A stretch of 39,611 nucleotides of DNA from Bacteroidales bacterium UBA6408 (GTDB taxonomy: Bacteria; Bacteroidota; Bacteroidia; Bacteroidales; UBA932), in contig DJPQ01000069.1 of assembly GCA_002439805.1 (NCBI GenBank), positions 1-39,611 on the forward strand, read 5' to 3'. This document shows positions 6,720 through 14,609 of this stretch, piece after piece; position 1 is the stretch's first letter; each line of letters opens with the position of its first letter. The position numbers and the translations under genes are program-made. Under the pieces are notes generated by a model. That model did not search any database. It saw only the letters and a list, made by a program, of their open reading frames with translations, and was not told the origin of the DNA.

Positions 6720-7403
6720 ATGCAGGGCAAAGACCGCAAGCTTCTGAACATCGAACTGGGCAGGGTTTCCGCCGAGGAGTACCGCCGTCTGCCGGATTCG
6801 GGCATCGTGGTGGTGCTGGACAACGTCAGGAGCGCCCACAATGTAGGCTCCGTGTTCAGGACCGCAGACTCCTTCAAGATTGACAGGATTTTCCTCTGCG
6901 GGATATGCCCCGTTCCGCCGTCCGCCGAAATTCACAAGTCCGCGCTCGGTGCGGAGGAAAGCGTCGCGTGGGAATATGACGCGGACACGATGAAGGCCGT
7001 GGAGAGGCTGAGGAATGAGGGATATACGGTCATCAGCGTCGAGCAGACCGTAAACTCCGTGAAACTCGACAGGCTTCATCCTTACGGCGACGAGGTTTCC
7101 GGGAGCATCGGTAAATATCATATTGAAGACGCCGATAAATATCACATTGACAATAAAGAGGATACGGAATATCGAAAGAATATGACGATGAATAAATATG
7201 CCCTTGTGTTCGGAAACGAAGTCGATGGCGTGAGGCAGGACGTCGTTGACGCATCGGACTTCTCACTGGAGATTCCGCAGTTCGGGATGAAGCATTCGCT
7301 GAACATTTCGGTGTCGGCCGGAGTCGTGCTGTGGCATTTTAAATTATCAGCGATAAGGGCAGGGATTGTATCGGACAATTTTACCGGACGGGAGAAACAA
7401 TAA
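6720..7403 (+). CDS. SpoU/TrmH-family RNA 2'-O-methyltransferase
   Basis: A 227-residue SPOUT methylase. All three SpoU motifs are present: motif 1 NVRSAHNVGSVFRTADS, motif 2 ALVFGNEVDGVRQDVVD and motif 3 PQFGMKHSLNISVSAGVVLW, which form the trefoil-knot SAM site. Enzymes of this family 2'-O-methylate a ribose in tRNA or rRNA; the exact nucleotide cannot be told. Between motifs 1 and 2 there is a charged, A/T-rich stretch (7110-7195) rich in Lys, Asp, Glu and Tyr with an internal repeat KYHIE/KYHID, unlike its surroundings. I chose ATG 6720 because the longer GTG start lies at the predicted transcript start. Confidence 0.9.
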   Translation: MQGKDRKLLNIELGRVSAEEYRRLPDSGIVVVLDNVRSAHNVGSVFRTADSFKIDRIFLCGICPVPPSAEIHKSALGAEESVAWEYDADTMKAVERLRNEGYTVISVEQTVNSVKLDRLHPYGDEVSGSIGKYHIEDADKYHIDNKEDTEYRKNMTMNKYALVFGNEVDGVRQDVVDASDFSLEIPQFGMKHSLNISVSAGVVLWHFKLSAIRAGIVSDNFTGREKQ

Positions 7404-7420
7404 ACGGTACACCTTACATA

Positions 7421-7476
7421 CACAGACAGATTATACACAGACAGATTATACACAGACAGATTTATACATAGACAGG
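7421..7476. repeat. 15-bp tandem repeat
   Basis: The unit CACAGACAGATTATA occurs at 7421-7435 and 7436-7450, then with one extra T at 7451-7466, followed by a partial degenerate copy (CATAGACAGG) to 7476. It fills the space between the methylase stop and the epimerase start, ending about 28 bases before the ATG at 7505. Confidence 0.85.
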
Positions 7477-7504
7477 AAAAGTAAAACAAAAAACTGATAA
7501 CGAC

Positions 7505-8629
7505 ATGAAAAAGACAATGATTCTCATCGCGGCGGCGCTCACGCTCGCGTCATGCTGCGGCAAGCACACGGTGGAACTGATTCCGGAGGAAAATTTCGCT
7601 ACGGAGGTCGATGGTAAGCCGGTTTCGCTCTACACTCTCCGCAGGGGCAAGCTCACGATGCAGGTCACGAACTTCGGGGCAAGGGTGGTGAGCCTCTGGA
7701 CTCCTGACAAACGAGGCTCTTTCGAGGACGTGGTGCTGGGCTATGACAACATCGAGTCCTACATCCACAATCCGGGGGAGAGATTCCTCGGAGCGGTGGT
7801 CGGGACCTATGCCAACAGGATTGCCGGCGGAACCTTCACAATCGGGGACAATGTCTATAACTTCCCGAAGAACAACAACGGGCAGACGCTTCACGGAGGA
7901 CTCAAGGGCGTGGATATGCTCGTGTGGGACGTGTGCGAGGTGACGGATTCGAGCATCGTGATGCGCCTGCTGCATCCTGACGGGCTCGACGGCTTCCCGG
8001 GCAACATCGACATCCGCCTGTGCTATCTTCTGGACTCCGACAGCCAGTTCGTGATAAACTATACGGCGACGACAGACAAGTCGACATACTTCAACATATC
8101 GCACCACCCTTTCTTCAACCTCAAGGGAGAAGGCAACGGGACGATTCTCGACAACGAGATGATTATCAATGCGTCCGCATACCTTCCAATTGACGAATAC
8201 TCGATTCCATACGGCGAGATTGCCCCGGTGGAGGGCACGCCTTTCGACTTCCGGAAGATGCACACGATCGGCGAGCGCATCGGCGAGAAAAACGAGCAGC
8301 TCGCGCACGGGGCAGGCTACGACCACAACTTCTGCATCGACCGCAAGACGGAGAAAGGCGTGGAATTCGATGCATCGGTCTATGAGCCTAAGAGCGGACG
8401 CTTCCTCGAAGTCTTCTCAGACCAGCCGGGACTCCAGTTCTACAGCGGCAACTTCTTTGACGGCACCACCTGCGGAAAATACGGAAAGCCGCTGCGCTAC
8501 CGCGAGTCCATCGCGCTTGAGACGCAGCACTGGCCGGATTCCCCTCATCACCCGAACTTCCCTTCGACCCTGCTTGAGCCGGGCGACACCTACACGCAGA
8601 CCTGCATCTACCGTTTCAGCGTAAAATAG
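7505..8629 (+). CDS. galM: aldose 1-epimerase (mutarotase), lipoprotein
   Basis: A 374-residue protein with a lipoprotein signal peptide (MKKTMILIAAALTLAS before Cys17), so it probably acts in the periplasm or on a membrane surface. The mutarotase active site is visible: NNNGQTLHGG with the first histidine, FNISHHPFFNL with the catalytic histidine, and the catalytic-base glutamate in ALETQHWPDSP near the C-terminus; GxYANRIAGG earlier is also typical. GalM interconverts alpha and beta anomers of galactose, glucose and similar sugars. Exported lipoprotein mutarotases are common in Bacteroidota sugar uptake, but no glycan locus is seen here. A tandem repeat precedes it. Confidence 0.95.
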   Translation: MKKTMILIAAALTLASCCGKHTVELIPEENFATEVDGKPVSLYTLRRGKLTMQVTNFGARVVSLWTPDKRGSFEDVVLGYDNIESYIHNPGERFLGAVVGTYANRIAGGTFTIGDNVYNFPKNNNGQTLHGGLKGVDMLVWDVCEVTDSSIVMRLLHPDGLDGFPGNIDIRLCYLLDSDSQFVINYTATTDKSTYFNISHHPFFNLKGEGNGTILDNEMIINASAYLPIDEYSIPYGEIAPVEGTPFDFRKMHTIGERIGEKNEQLAHGAGYDHNFCIDRKTEKGVEFDASVYEPKSGRFLEVFSDQPGLQFYSGNFFDGTTCGKYGKPLRYRESIALETQHWPDSPHHPNFPSTLLEPGDTYTQTCIYRFSVK

Positions 8630-8663
8630 GCGAAAAATATTCGAATTTACATTCTGTAATTCT

Positions 8664-8703
8664 GCGGCAAGTTCCACTTTCAATCTGAAAGAGAACTTGC
8701 CGC
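8664..8703. terminator. long stem-loop after galM
   Basis: GCGGCAAGTTC (8664-8674) pairs exactly with GAACTTGCCGC (8693-8703), and the interior adds CTTTC/GAAAG. It lies 35 bases after the galM stop. No T run follows on the plus strand, so it may be an RNA 3'-end stabiliser rather than a classic terminator. Confidence 0.6.
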
Positions 8704-8796
8704 AAATTGTAATAAACAGCGAAGGGACAGGCGAGCCATATACACAACAGAGAATAGCAGACGCAAAAAATCACCATTTATTGGTATCGGTTTCAT

Positions 8797-8827
8797 TTTG
8801 AAATGTAAAATCAATCCCCTACATTTG
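8797..8827 (+). promoter_or_regulatory. promoter of the receptor-peptidase operon
   Basis: TTTG at 8797-8800, a 19-base spacer, and TACATTTG at 8820-8827 exactly match the Bacteroidota consensus. Expected transcript start is near 8832, giving a very short leader of about 17 bases before the ATG at 8849. That leaves no room for a riboswitch. It is the only strong promoter I see before the seven-gene run ending at 20908. Confidence 0.75.
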
Positions 8828-8848
8828 CATCCGGTATTATAGTGGAAA

Positions 8849-11689
8849 ATGAGTAAGTATAGGTTAATCTCAATGGCGGTTATTGCCGCCGCTGCCTGTG
8901 TCAGCACATCAGTTGAGGCTGCCCCCCCCAAGAAGGCATTCACAATAAATGGTGAGGTGGTGTCCGCCGCTGGCGGAGCGCCGGTCGATTTCGCGTCGGT
9001 AGTCGTGACCCCGTCGCAGCTATATGCGATGACGGACAACGAAGGCCGCTTTTCAATAGGAGAAATACCCGCAGGAACTGTCACGGTCAGCGTGCAGTTC
9101 TACGGAATGGAACAGAAGGACACGACCTTCCGCGCTTCGGCGGGAGAGGTCGTGAACCTGAAGCTGAGAATGAAGGAGACTTCGTTCAGGCTCGACGATG
9201 TCGTGGTCGTGGCAACCGGAAACAAGGCCGGGAGCAGCACCGCGTCCAACATCTCGCGTCAGGCCATGGACCATATGCAGACCAGTTCGCTGGCGGACGC
9301 GATGGCGCTGCTGCCGGGAGTGGCGATAACCAATCCGGACCTTTCCGGGGCACAGTCGCTCACAATCAGGACGGCAGACCCGATTATCGTGGGAGAGACT
9401 CCGAGTTCCGCTTCCGTGATGAACAGCCTCGGCACGGCCGTCATAGTCGATGGCGCCCCTATGTCCAACAACGCGAACCTTCAGGCTCTCAGTCCGGTGA
9501 TGAGCGGCAGTGCGGGTGACGAAAGCCGCTCAGGCACTCCGGCAAGGGGAATGGACGTGAGGTCACTCTCAACCGACAATGTCGAATCCATCGAGGTCAT
9601 ACGAGGCATCCCGTCCGCAGAGTACGGAGACCTGACCTCGGGAGCCGTAATTGTCAAGTCCAAGGCAGGCAAGTCCCCGCTCACGGTGCGCTTCAAGACC
9701 AACCCGAACATCTATCAGGCATCGGCCGGAAAGGGATTCTCCCTCGGGAAGAAGGCCGGAGACCTCAACATTTCGGGAGACTATGCCTACAGCCGCAACT
9801 CCCTGACAAAAAGTCATGCGTTCTACCAGCGCGCAAGCGCCAAGGCGCTCTGGACGGTGATGGCCGGCGACAGGGTCAGCGAGACGACATCCCTCACCAT
9901 GAGCTTCGGACGCGACCGCAGCAGGCTCAACCCGGACGACGCATCCTCAAGGAGACAGTCCTACGCCAACGACCTCGGCATCGCGTTCAACACGAACGGA
10001 CGGGCGTCAATAAACGGCAGCTGGCTGCGCAGCGTCAACTGGCTGGTTTCGGGAAGCCTGAACAACAAGAAATCCCACTTTGAGGACACTGCAATCAACG
10101 CGATGAACCTCTACTCAAAGTCAATGACAAGCGGGGAGGTCTATAGCAACATCGCCGGAGGACAGATATATGACGCGGACGGCAACCTCATCACCAACGT
10201 GCCGGAGGGCAGTCCCGTCAAGGGCGTGGTGCTGCCGTACAGCTACCTCTACAGATACGACATCTACGGCAAGGAGGTCAACGCCTTCGCCAAGGTCAAC
10301 GCCGACTTCGCGCACAGCTGGGGAGGAGTGAACGAGAGGCTGCTCGTCGGCGCTGACTTCAAGACGGACGGCAACCTCGGAAGGGGCTCGGTCTATGACG
10401 AGGACTATCCGCCGTTCCGCAACATCAACAACGCCGAGTCAGGCTACCGGGCGAGGCCGTACTACGAGATTCCGTTCATCAACCAGTTCGGGCTCTACGC
10501 CGAGAACTACTTCAACTGGAATTTCGCTGACAGGGCGCTCAACATTGTAGCCGGAGTGCGCTATGACAACATAAACGGGCTCAATTCGGTGGCTCCGCGA
10601 ATCAACGCATCCATCGACGTATTCCCGTGGGCGACGGTACGCGGAGGATACGGCCTCACGTCGAAGGCCCCGACCTCATATTACCTCTACCCGAACAAGT
10701 CCTATCACGACTACCTCCTCTACAACGGGATGCAGGCCGACCTTCCGGAGAACGAGCAGCTGCTCATCGCGAAGACCGACATCTACGACGCGACGAACCC
10801 GGATCTTGAAATCGCCGTAAACCGCAAGGCCGAACTGGGGCTTGACTTCAATTTCGGCGGGCACTACAGAATCAGCGTGACGGCCTACGACGAGCGGATG
10901 GACAACGGCTACGGCTACGGCACCGACCTGAGTTCATTCATCTGGTATCAGGCAACCACATACGAAGTCGATCACAAGGATGAGGGGCAGCGCCCGGTGC
11001 TGAAAGAGGGGACGACCTACAATCTGTTCTACACGGTCTATAAGCCGCTGAACAACGTGAAGTCGCGCAACAGCGGAGTGGAATACGAGATTGACCTCGG
11101 CAGGTTCGACGCGATACGCACGTCGTTCTACATCAACGGCGCGTGGATGCGCAGTTCGGGCACAAACAAGGGCTACTCGTTCGGGACAAGAGACAAGACC
11201 GGGACTCCGGAGAAGAACATCGGCATCTACGAAAAGGAGCTCAGGAAGAACTGTTCGGAAGTGCTGAACACCACTCTGAGAGTAACTCACAACATCCCTA
11301 AGGTCGGGCTCGCCGTGACGCTCACAGGGCAGGTGAATTGGTACAGCAAGTACTGGACGGAGTACGGGAACGACACTATGTTCATCAAATACATCTCACG
11401 CAAGGACGGTCAGGTGCATGACTTCGACCCTGCGCTCAAGGGCGACGAAGAGTTCTCCTATATGTTCCCGACACTCAACGACAACAGGTTCATCGCGGAA
11501 AAATATTTCCCTACCCTGCTCTTCAACCTCAACATCAGCAAGGAAATCGGAGAGATTTTCACAGCCTCGTTCTATGTGAACAATATGTTCAACAGCCGCC
11601 CGCTCTACCAGTCGAAACAGACAGGCGAATATCAGGAACTCGGGATTCCTATTTTCTTCGGATTCGAGTTCAAGGTGGCAATCAAATAG
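8849..11689 (+). CDS. TonB-dependent outer-membrane receptor with carboxypeptidase-regulatory-like domain
   Basis: A 946-residue protein. Signal peptide about 1-24 (ending SVEAA), a carboxypeptidase-regulatory-like beta-sandwich about 30-115 (INGEVVSAAGGAPVDFASVV), a TonB-box-like RLDDVVVVATG, a plug domain (LADAMALLPGVAITN; SVESIEVIRG-type segment NVESIEVIRGIPSAEYGDL about 248-266), and a 22-strand barrel ending in FEFKVAIK with an alternating aromatic terminus. It lacks a SusD partner, so it is not a glycan SusC. An NPDL sequence, also part of the FRAP/NPDL boxes of haem receptors such as HmuR, is present, but the FRAP position reads SKAP. With peptidases and an HmuY-like lipoprotein downstream, uptake of haem, metal complex or peptide is inferred. 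Confidence 0.93.
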   Translation: MSKYRLISMAVIAAAACVSTSVEAAPPKKAFTINGEVVSAAGGAPVDFASVVVTPSQLYAMTDNEGRFSIGEIPAGTVTVSVQFYGMEQKDTTFRASAGEVVNLKLRMKETSFRLDDVVVVATGNKAGSSTASNISRQAMDHMQTSSLADAMALLPGVAITNPDLSGAQSLTIRTADPIIVGETPSSASVMNSLGTAVIVDGAPMSNNANLQALSPVMSGSAGDESRSGTPARGMDVRSLSTDNVESIEVIRGIPSAEYGDLTSGAVIVKSKAGKSPLTVRFKTNPNIYQASAGKGFSLGKKAGDLNISGDYAYSRNSLTKSHAFYQRASAKALWTVMAGDRVSETTSLTMSFGRDRSRLNPDDASSRRQSYANDLGIAFNTNGRASINGSWLRSVNWLVSGSLNNKKSHFEDTAINAMNLYSKSMTSGEVYSNIAGGQIYDADGNLITNVPEGSPVKGVVLPYSYLYRYDIYGKEVNAFAKVNADFAHSWGGVNERLLVGADFKTDGNLGRGSVYDEDYPPFRNINNAESGYRARPYYEIPFINQFGLYAENYFNWNFADRALNIVAGVRYDNINGLNSVAPRINASIDVFPWATVRGGYGLTSKAPTSYYLYPNKSYHDYLLYNGMQADLPENEQLLIAKTDIYDATNPDLEIAVNRKAELGLDFNFGGHYRISVTAYDERMDNGYGYGTDLSSFIWYQATTYEVDHKDEGQRPVLKEGTTYNLFYTVYKPLNNVKSRNSGVEYEIDLGRFDAIRTSFYINGAWMRSSGTNKGYSFGTRDKTGTPEKNIGIYEKELRKNCSEVLNTTLRVTHNIPKVGLAVTLTGQVNWYSKYWTEYGNDTMFIKYISRKDGQVHDFDPALKGDEEFSYMFPTLNDNRFIAEKYFPTLLFNLNISKEIGEIFTASFYVNNMFNSRPLYQSKQTGEYQELGIPIFFGFEFKVAIK

Positions 11690-11727
11690 GCAAAGTTTTA
11701 ATTATTATCGGTTAAATATTTTAGGTT

Positions 11728-12945
11728 ATGAAACATTCAGCAATCGCCGCAATGGCATTTGCGGTTCTGGCGGCAGCGGGTTGCCAGAAAACGGAAGGAA
11801 CGAAAGTAATCAGCGTCAATGTCAAGGTTGACGAGACAAAGATTGAGGCTGCGGGAGTGCCGTCACCCGAGAGCTACGACGTAAAGCTCTCCAACTTCTC
11901 CACCGGGGCGACAGTCGAACTGCAGACGGAAAATGGGATAGCCACGGCAGAGGGAATCGTGCCGGGCGTGTATAGCGTCACAGTGAGCGGAACGCAGGCA
12001 AAGGACGGGTTCACCTACACGATTGCAGGAACCGAAAGCAACGCGAATCTGCTCAATGACGGGGATGAAGTCACGGTTACCGTCGATGCCGTCAAGGAAG
12101 CCGCTCTTGTATTCAAGGAAATTTACTACACCGGCTGCGGAGACTGGTATTTCCGTGACCAGTTCTATGAGATTTACAACAACAGCACCGAGGTGGCATA
12201 CGCCGACGGGCTCTGCATCTGCGAGACACTTTACGCCAGCTCTGACAAAACCATAATTTATGAGTGGCCTATCGAGAACGCCGACCAGTATGTATTTGCA
12301 AAGACCATCTGGCAGATTCCTGGCGAGGGTACGACCTATCCTGTGCAGCCGGGCGAGTCCTTCGTGATTGCTCAGTGGGGAACGAACCACAAGGCAGAAA
12401 GCCTCAGCAAGGGAGCATCTCCGGTCGATTTGAGCGGGGCCGAGTTTGAGGCCATAGAGAAGGAAACGACAACAACCACCGGAATCGTGCTCACTGACAA
12501 CGCCGCAGTCAATATGGCAAAGGTTGTGGAAGCCGGCTATGCAATGTCTCAGTGGCTTACATCTGTGAGCGGTTCAAGATATGTTCTATTCAAACCGGCT
12601 GAACCGCTCAAGAATGAGGACTTTATCGTCGCTACAAATGCCGACTATAACGGCAAGGGCCGCGAAATCCCAATCAGCGAGGTAATCGATGCAGTTCAGG
12701 CTGTAAGCGACGAAGCGGGAATGTCATTCCTCGGCCTGCCTACCGTGCTTGACGCCGGCGGAATCTGGTGCTCAGGGATGTATGTGAAAGAAAGCATCGC
12801 GAGAAAAATCAAGGAGACCCGCGAGGACGGCACAATCGTATATCAGGACACCAACAACACTACCGACGACTTCGAGGTCAAGACCGACCCGCAGGTCAGG
12901 AGGAACGGTGCGAAGGTTCCGTCTTGGAACACCTGGATTAAGTAG
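11728..12945 (+). CDS. DUF4876-like lipoprotein
   Basis: A 405-residue protein with a lipoprotein signal (MKHSAIAAMAFAVLAAAG before Cys19). A beta-rich N-terminal domain of about 110 residues (VKLSNFSTGATVELQTENG... GVYSVTVSGT) is followed by a larger domain starting LVFKEIYYTGCGDWYFRDQF and containing FYEIYNNS, a pattern like lamin-tail or adhesin-like sandwich folds. The whole resembles DUF4876 proteins, which I remember next to TonB receptors and DUF6850 barrels in Bacteroidales; this is recall, not a search. Probably the surface lipoprotein partner of the receptor encoded 38 bases upstream, binding the substrate. The repeat copy B follows 11 bases after its stop. Confidence 0.75.
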   Translation: MKHSAIAAMAFAVLAAAGCQKTEGTKVISVNVKVDETKIEAAGVPSPESYDVKLSNFSTGATVELQTENGIATAEGIVPGVYSVTVSGTQAKDGFTYTIAGTESNANLLNDGDEVTVTVDAVKEAALVFKEIYYTGCGDWYFRDQFYEIYNNSTEVAYADGLCICETLYASSDKTIIYEWPIENADQYVFAKTIWQIPGEGTTYPVQPGESFVIAQWGTNHKAESLSKGASPVDLSGAEFEAIEKETTTTTGIVLTDNAAVNMAKVVEAGYAMSQWLTSVSGSRYVLFKPAEPLKNEDFIVATNADYNGKGREIPISEVIDAVQAVSDEAGMSFLGLPTVLDAGGIWCSGMYVKESIARKIKETREDGTIVYQDTNNTTDDFEVKTDPQVRRNGAKVPSWNTWIK

Positions 12946-12956
12946 CAACATTAATA

Positions 12957-13052
12957 TTTGGAAGTATTTTCGAGGATAGATTTCTTTTTGAAGAGGGAGT
13001 GTACCGGGCGTACACGACTGATGAAGAAAGGGATATAGACCGAAAAGACAAA
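12957..13052 (+). repeat. dispersed hairpin repeat, copy B
   Basis: Contains GAGGATAGATTT, GAAGAGGGA, then the hairpin GTGTAC-CGGGC-GTACAC (12999-13015), GACTGATGAAGAA and GATATAGACC. Ends are short inverted TTTG/CAAA. The copy fills almost all of the gap between the DUF4876-like and DUF6850-like genes and ends eight bases before the next ATG, in the same orientation as the operon. Confidence 0.85.
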
Positions 13053-13059
13053 CAAAGAG

Positions 13060-14601
13060 ATGAAGAGAATTATCGCAATATACGCTATGTTCGTCTGTCT
13101 GGGCGCATTAAACGCCCGGGCAGGCGAGCCGGCGGTCACGACAAGGAACACGGTTCTGAAGGAGACGGCGGAGCGCAATGCCCTCTGGGCGGGAAGTACC
13201 TCCGCAGCCGGGCTGGCATTCACGCCCTACGGAATATTCAACAGTCTCGACCTCAGTTATGACGGAGGATTCGGGGAGTTCAGGAAAAACGGGATCGGAA
13301 AGACGACTTCGGAGATTTCCCTGAACACGTCCGGGTCGGCGTACATCGGGAAGTTCCTTGCGACCGGAGGGTTCTCTTTCAGAAACATCTTCGACCGCGA
13401 CGCTCTCTACAACGTGCTGATGTACGGGCTTGAGGACAATATGCCCTACTATCCGATTGACGACAAGTCCAGCGGATGGAACAGGCAGGAGTACCTGCTG
13501 AACGCCGGGCTGTCCTCCCCCGTGCTTTGGGACAGGGTTGCGTTCGGTCTGAATTTCGACTACACGACGAAGGTGGGCGCGAAGCAGCTCGACCCGCGCG
13601 GGGAGACCTACAGGTACAGCGTGAAGGTCACTCCGTCGGTGGCGGTGCGTCTCGGGAGGAGCATCCTGGGCATCAGCGGATTCTACACCAACGGGTTCGA
13701 GAGAGCCGATGTTTCCAACAATAACAACTGGGAATCCCCTAAGGTCTGGGAGCACCGGGGACTCGGAGAGAGCACCCAGAACAAGGTCGGAGGGAACGAC
13801 GGCATGAAGGCCCACACCTACCGGACTCACCGCTACGGCGGGGCGCTTCAGTACTCGCTCGGGGAAATCCTTTTCATCGAGGCCGGATTCGCGCGCCGCA
13901 CGACCCTCGGAATCGAGAACCCGGAACTGCCGAAGAAACTCGGCTCCATAAGCGAGAACGACATCACGCTCGACGCGGCGTGGTTCTTCGGGAAGGCCAA
14001 GTCCAATAAATTGTCCGTCGATGCGGATGTCTGCCTCACGGACGGGATTGAATATGTCCAGAAGCTGAACACGGCCGCCTATCAGCAGGAGTGGATGGTC
14101 CTCAGCACCAACGAGATGTCATCCTTCACCGGAATCAGCGCAAGGCTCGGCTATGACCACCTTTTCGGTGCCTCCGACCCGAGGGGCTACAGCTGGAAGG
14201 TCGGCGCAGAGGCGAGCTTCGACCTGTTCGACCAGAGCTACCTCTCCCCCGCCTCGGCTTCCGACGCGATGAGAGCCTACGGCGGAGTGCTCGCGGACAA
14301 GCATTTCAGGATGCGGAAATCCTCTCTGGTTCTGGGTCTGCACGCGGGCTATGCCGCAGGACTCGGCGCCGGGTATAACTGCTTGAGCACTAAGATTTAC
14401 GACACGCCCAAGGCCATGCTCAACGATCAGGCCGACTGGCTGAACGCAAGCTTCCTGAAGGCAGGGGGACGCATTGACTGGACAATCCATGAAGGCAGAA
14501 AGGTCAGCTGGACGCTCGGCGCGAGAGCCGACTACATGAGGGCGTTCGCGCTCGGAAAGGACAGGACGGTCTGCTCCGCATCATTCGGAATACTATTTTA
14601 A
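13060..14601 (+). CDS. outer-membrane beta-barrel protein, DUF6850-like
   Basis: A 513-residue protein with a Sec signal peptide (MKRIIAIYAMFVCLGALNARA, cleavage near residue 21). The rest alternates short aromatic/glycine strands and turns (FGEFRKNGIGKTTSEISLN, GSAYIGKFLATGGFSF), and it ends in CSASFGILF with a terminal Phe, the usual signature of an outer-membrane barrel. The resemblance to DUF6850 barrels and its place after a DUF4876-like lipoprotein support that name. Its role in the locus is unknown; a second pore or a scaffold for the surface complex is possible. Translation start follows repeat copy B directly. The next gene starts eight bases after its stop. Confidence 0.75.
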   Translation: MKRIIAIYAMFVCLGALNARAGEPAVTTRNTVLKETAERNALWAGSTSAAGLAFTPYGIFNSLDLSYDGGFGEFRKNGIGKTTSEISLNTSGSAYIGKFLATGGFSFRNIFDRDALYNVLMYGLEDNMPYYPIDDKSSGWNRQEYLLNAGLSSPVLWDRVAFGLNFDYTTKVGAKQLDPRGETYRYSVKVTPSVAVRLGRSILGISGFYTNGFERADVSNNNNWESPKVWEHRGLGESTQNKVGGNDGMKAHTYRTHRYGGALQYSLGEILFIEAGFARRTTLGIENPELPKKLGSISENDITLDAAWFFGKAKSNKLSVDADVCLTDGIEYVQKLNTAAYQQEWMVLSTNEMSSFTGISARLGYDHLFGASDPRGYSWKVGAEASFDLFDQSYLSPASASDAMRAYGGVLADKHFRMRKSSLVLGLHAGYAAGLGAGYNCLSTKIYDTPKAMLNDQADWLNASFLKAGGRIDWTIHEGRKVSWTLGARADYMRAFALGKDRTVCSASFGILF

Positions 14602-14609
14602 AAAATTTT

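Noticed and set aside
7421..7476. CRISPR-like short repeats
   Set aside because: Units are directly tandem with no spacers and no cas genes nearby.
8828..8848. Riboswitch in the leader of the receptor operon
   Set aside because: The predicted leader is only about 17 bases, too short for any known riboswitch.
8849..11689. SusC-type glycan importer
   Set aside because: No SusD-like lipoprotein follows and no glycan enzymes are nearby; the partner is a DUF4876-like protein.
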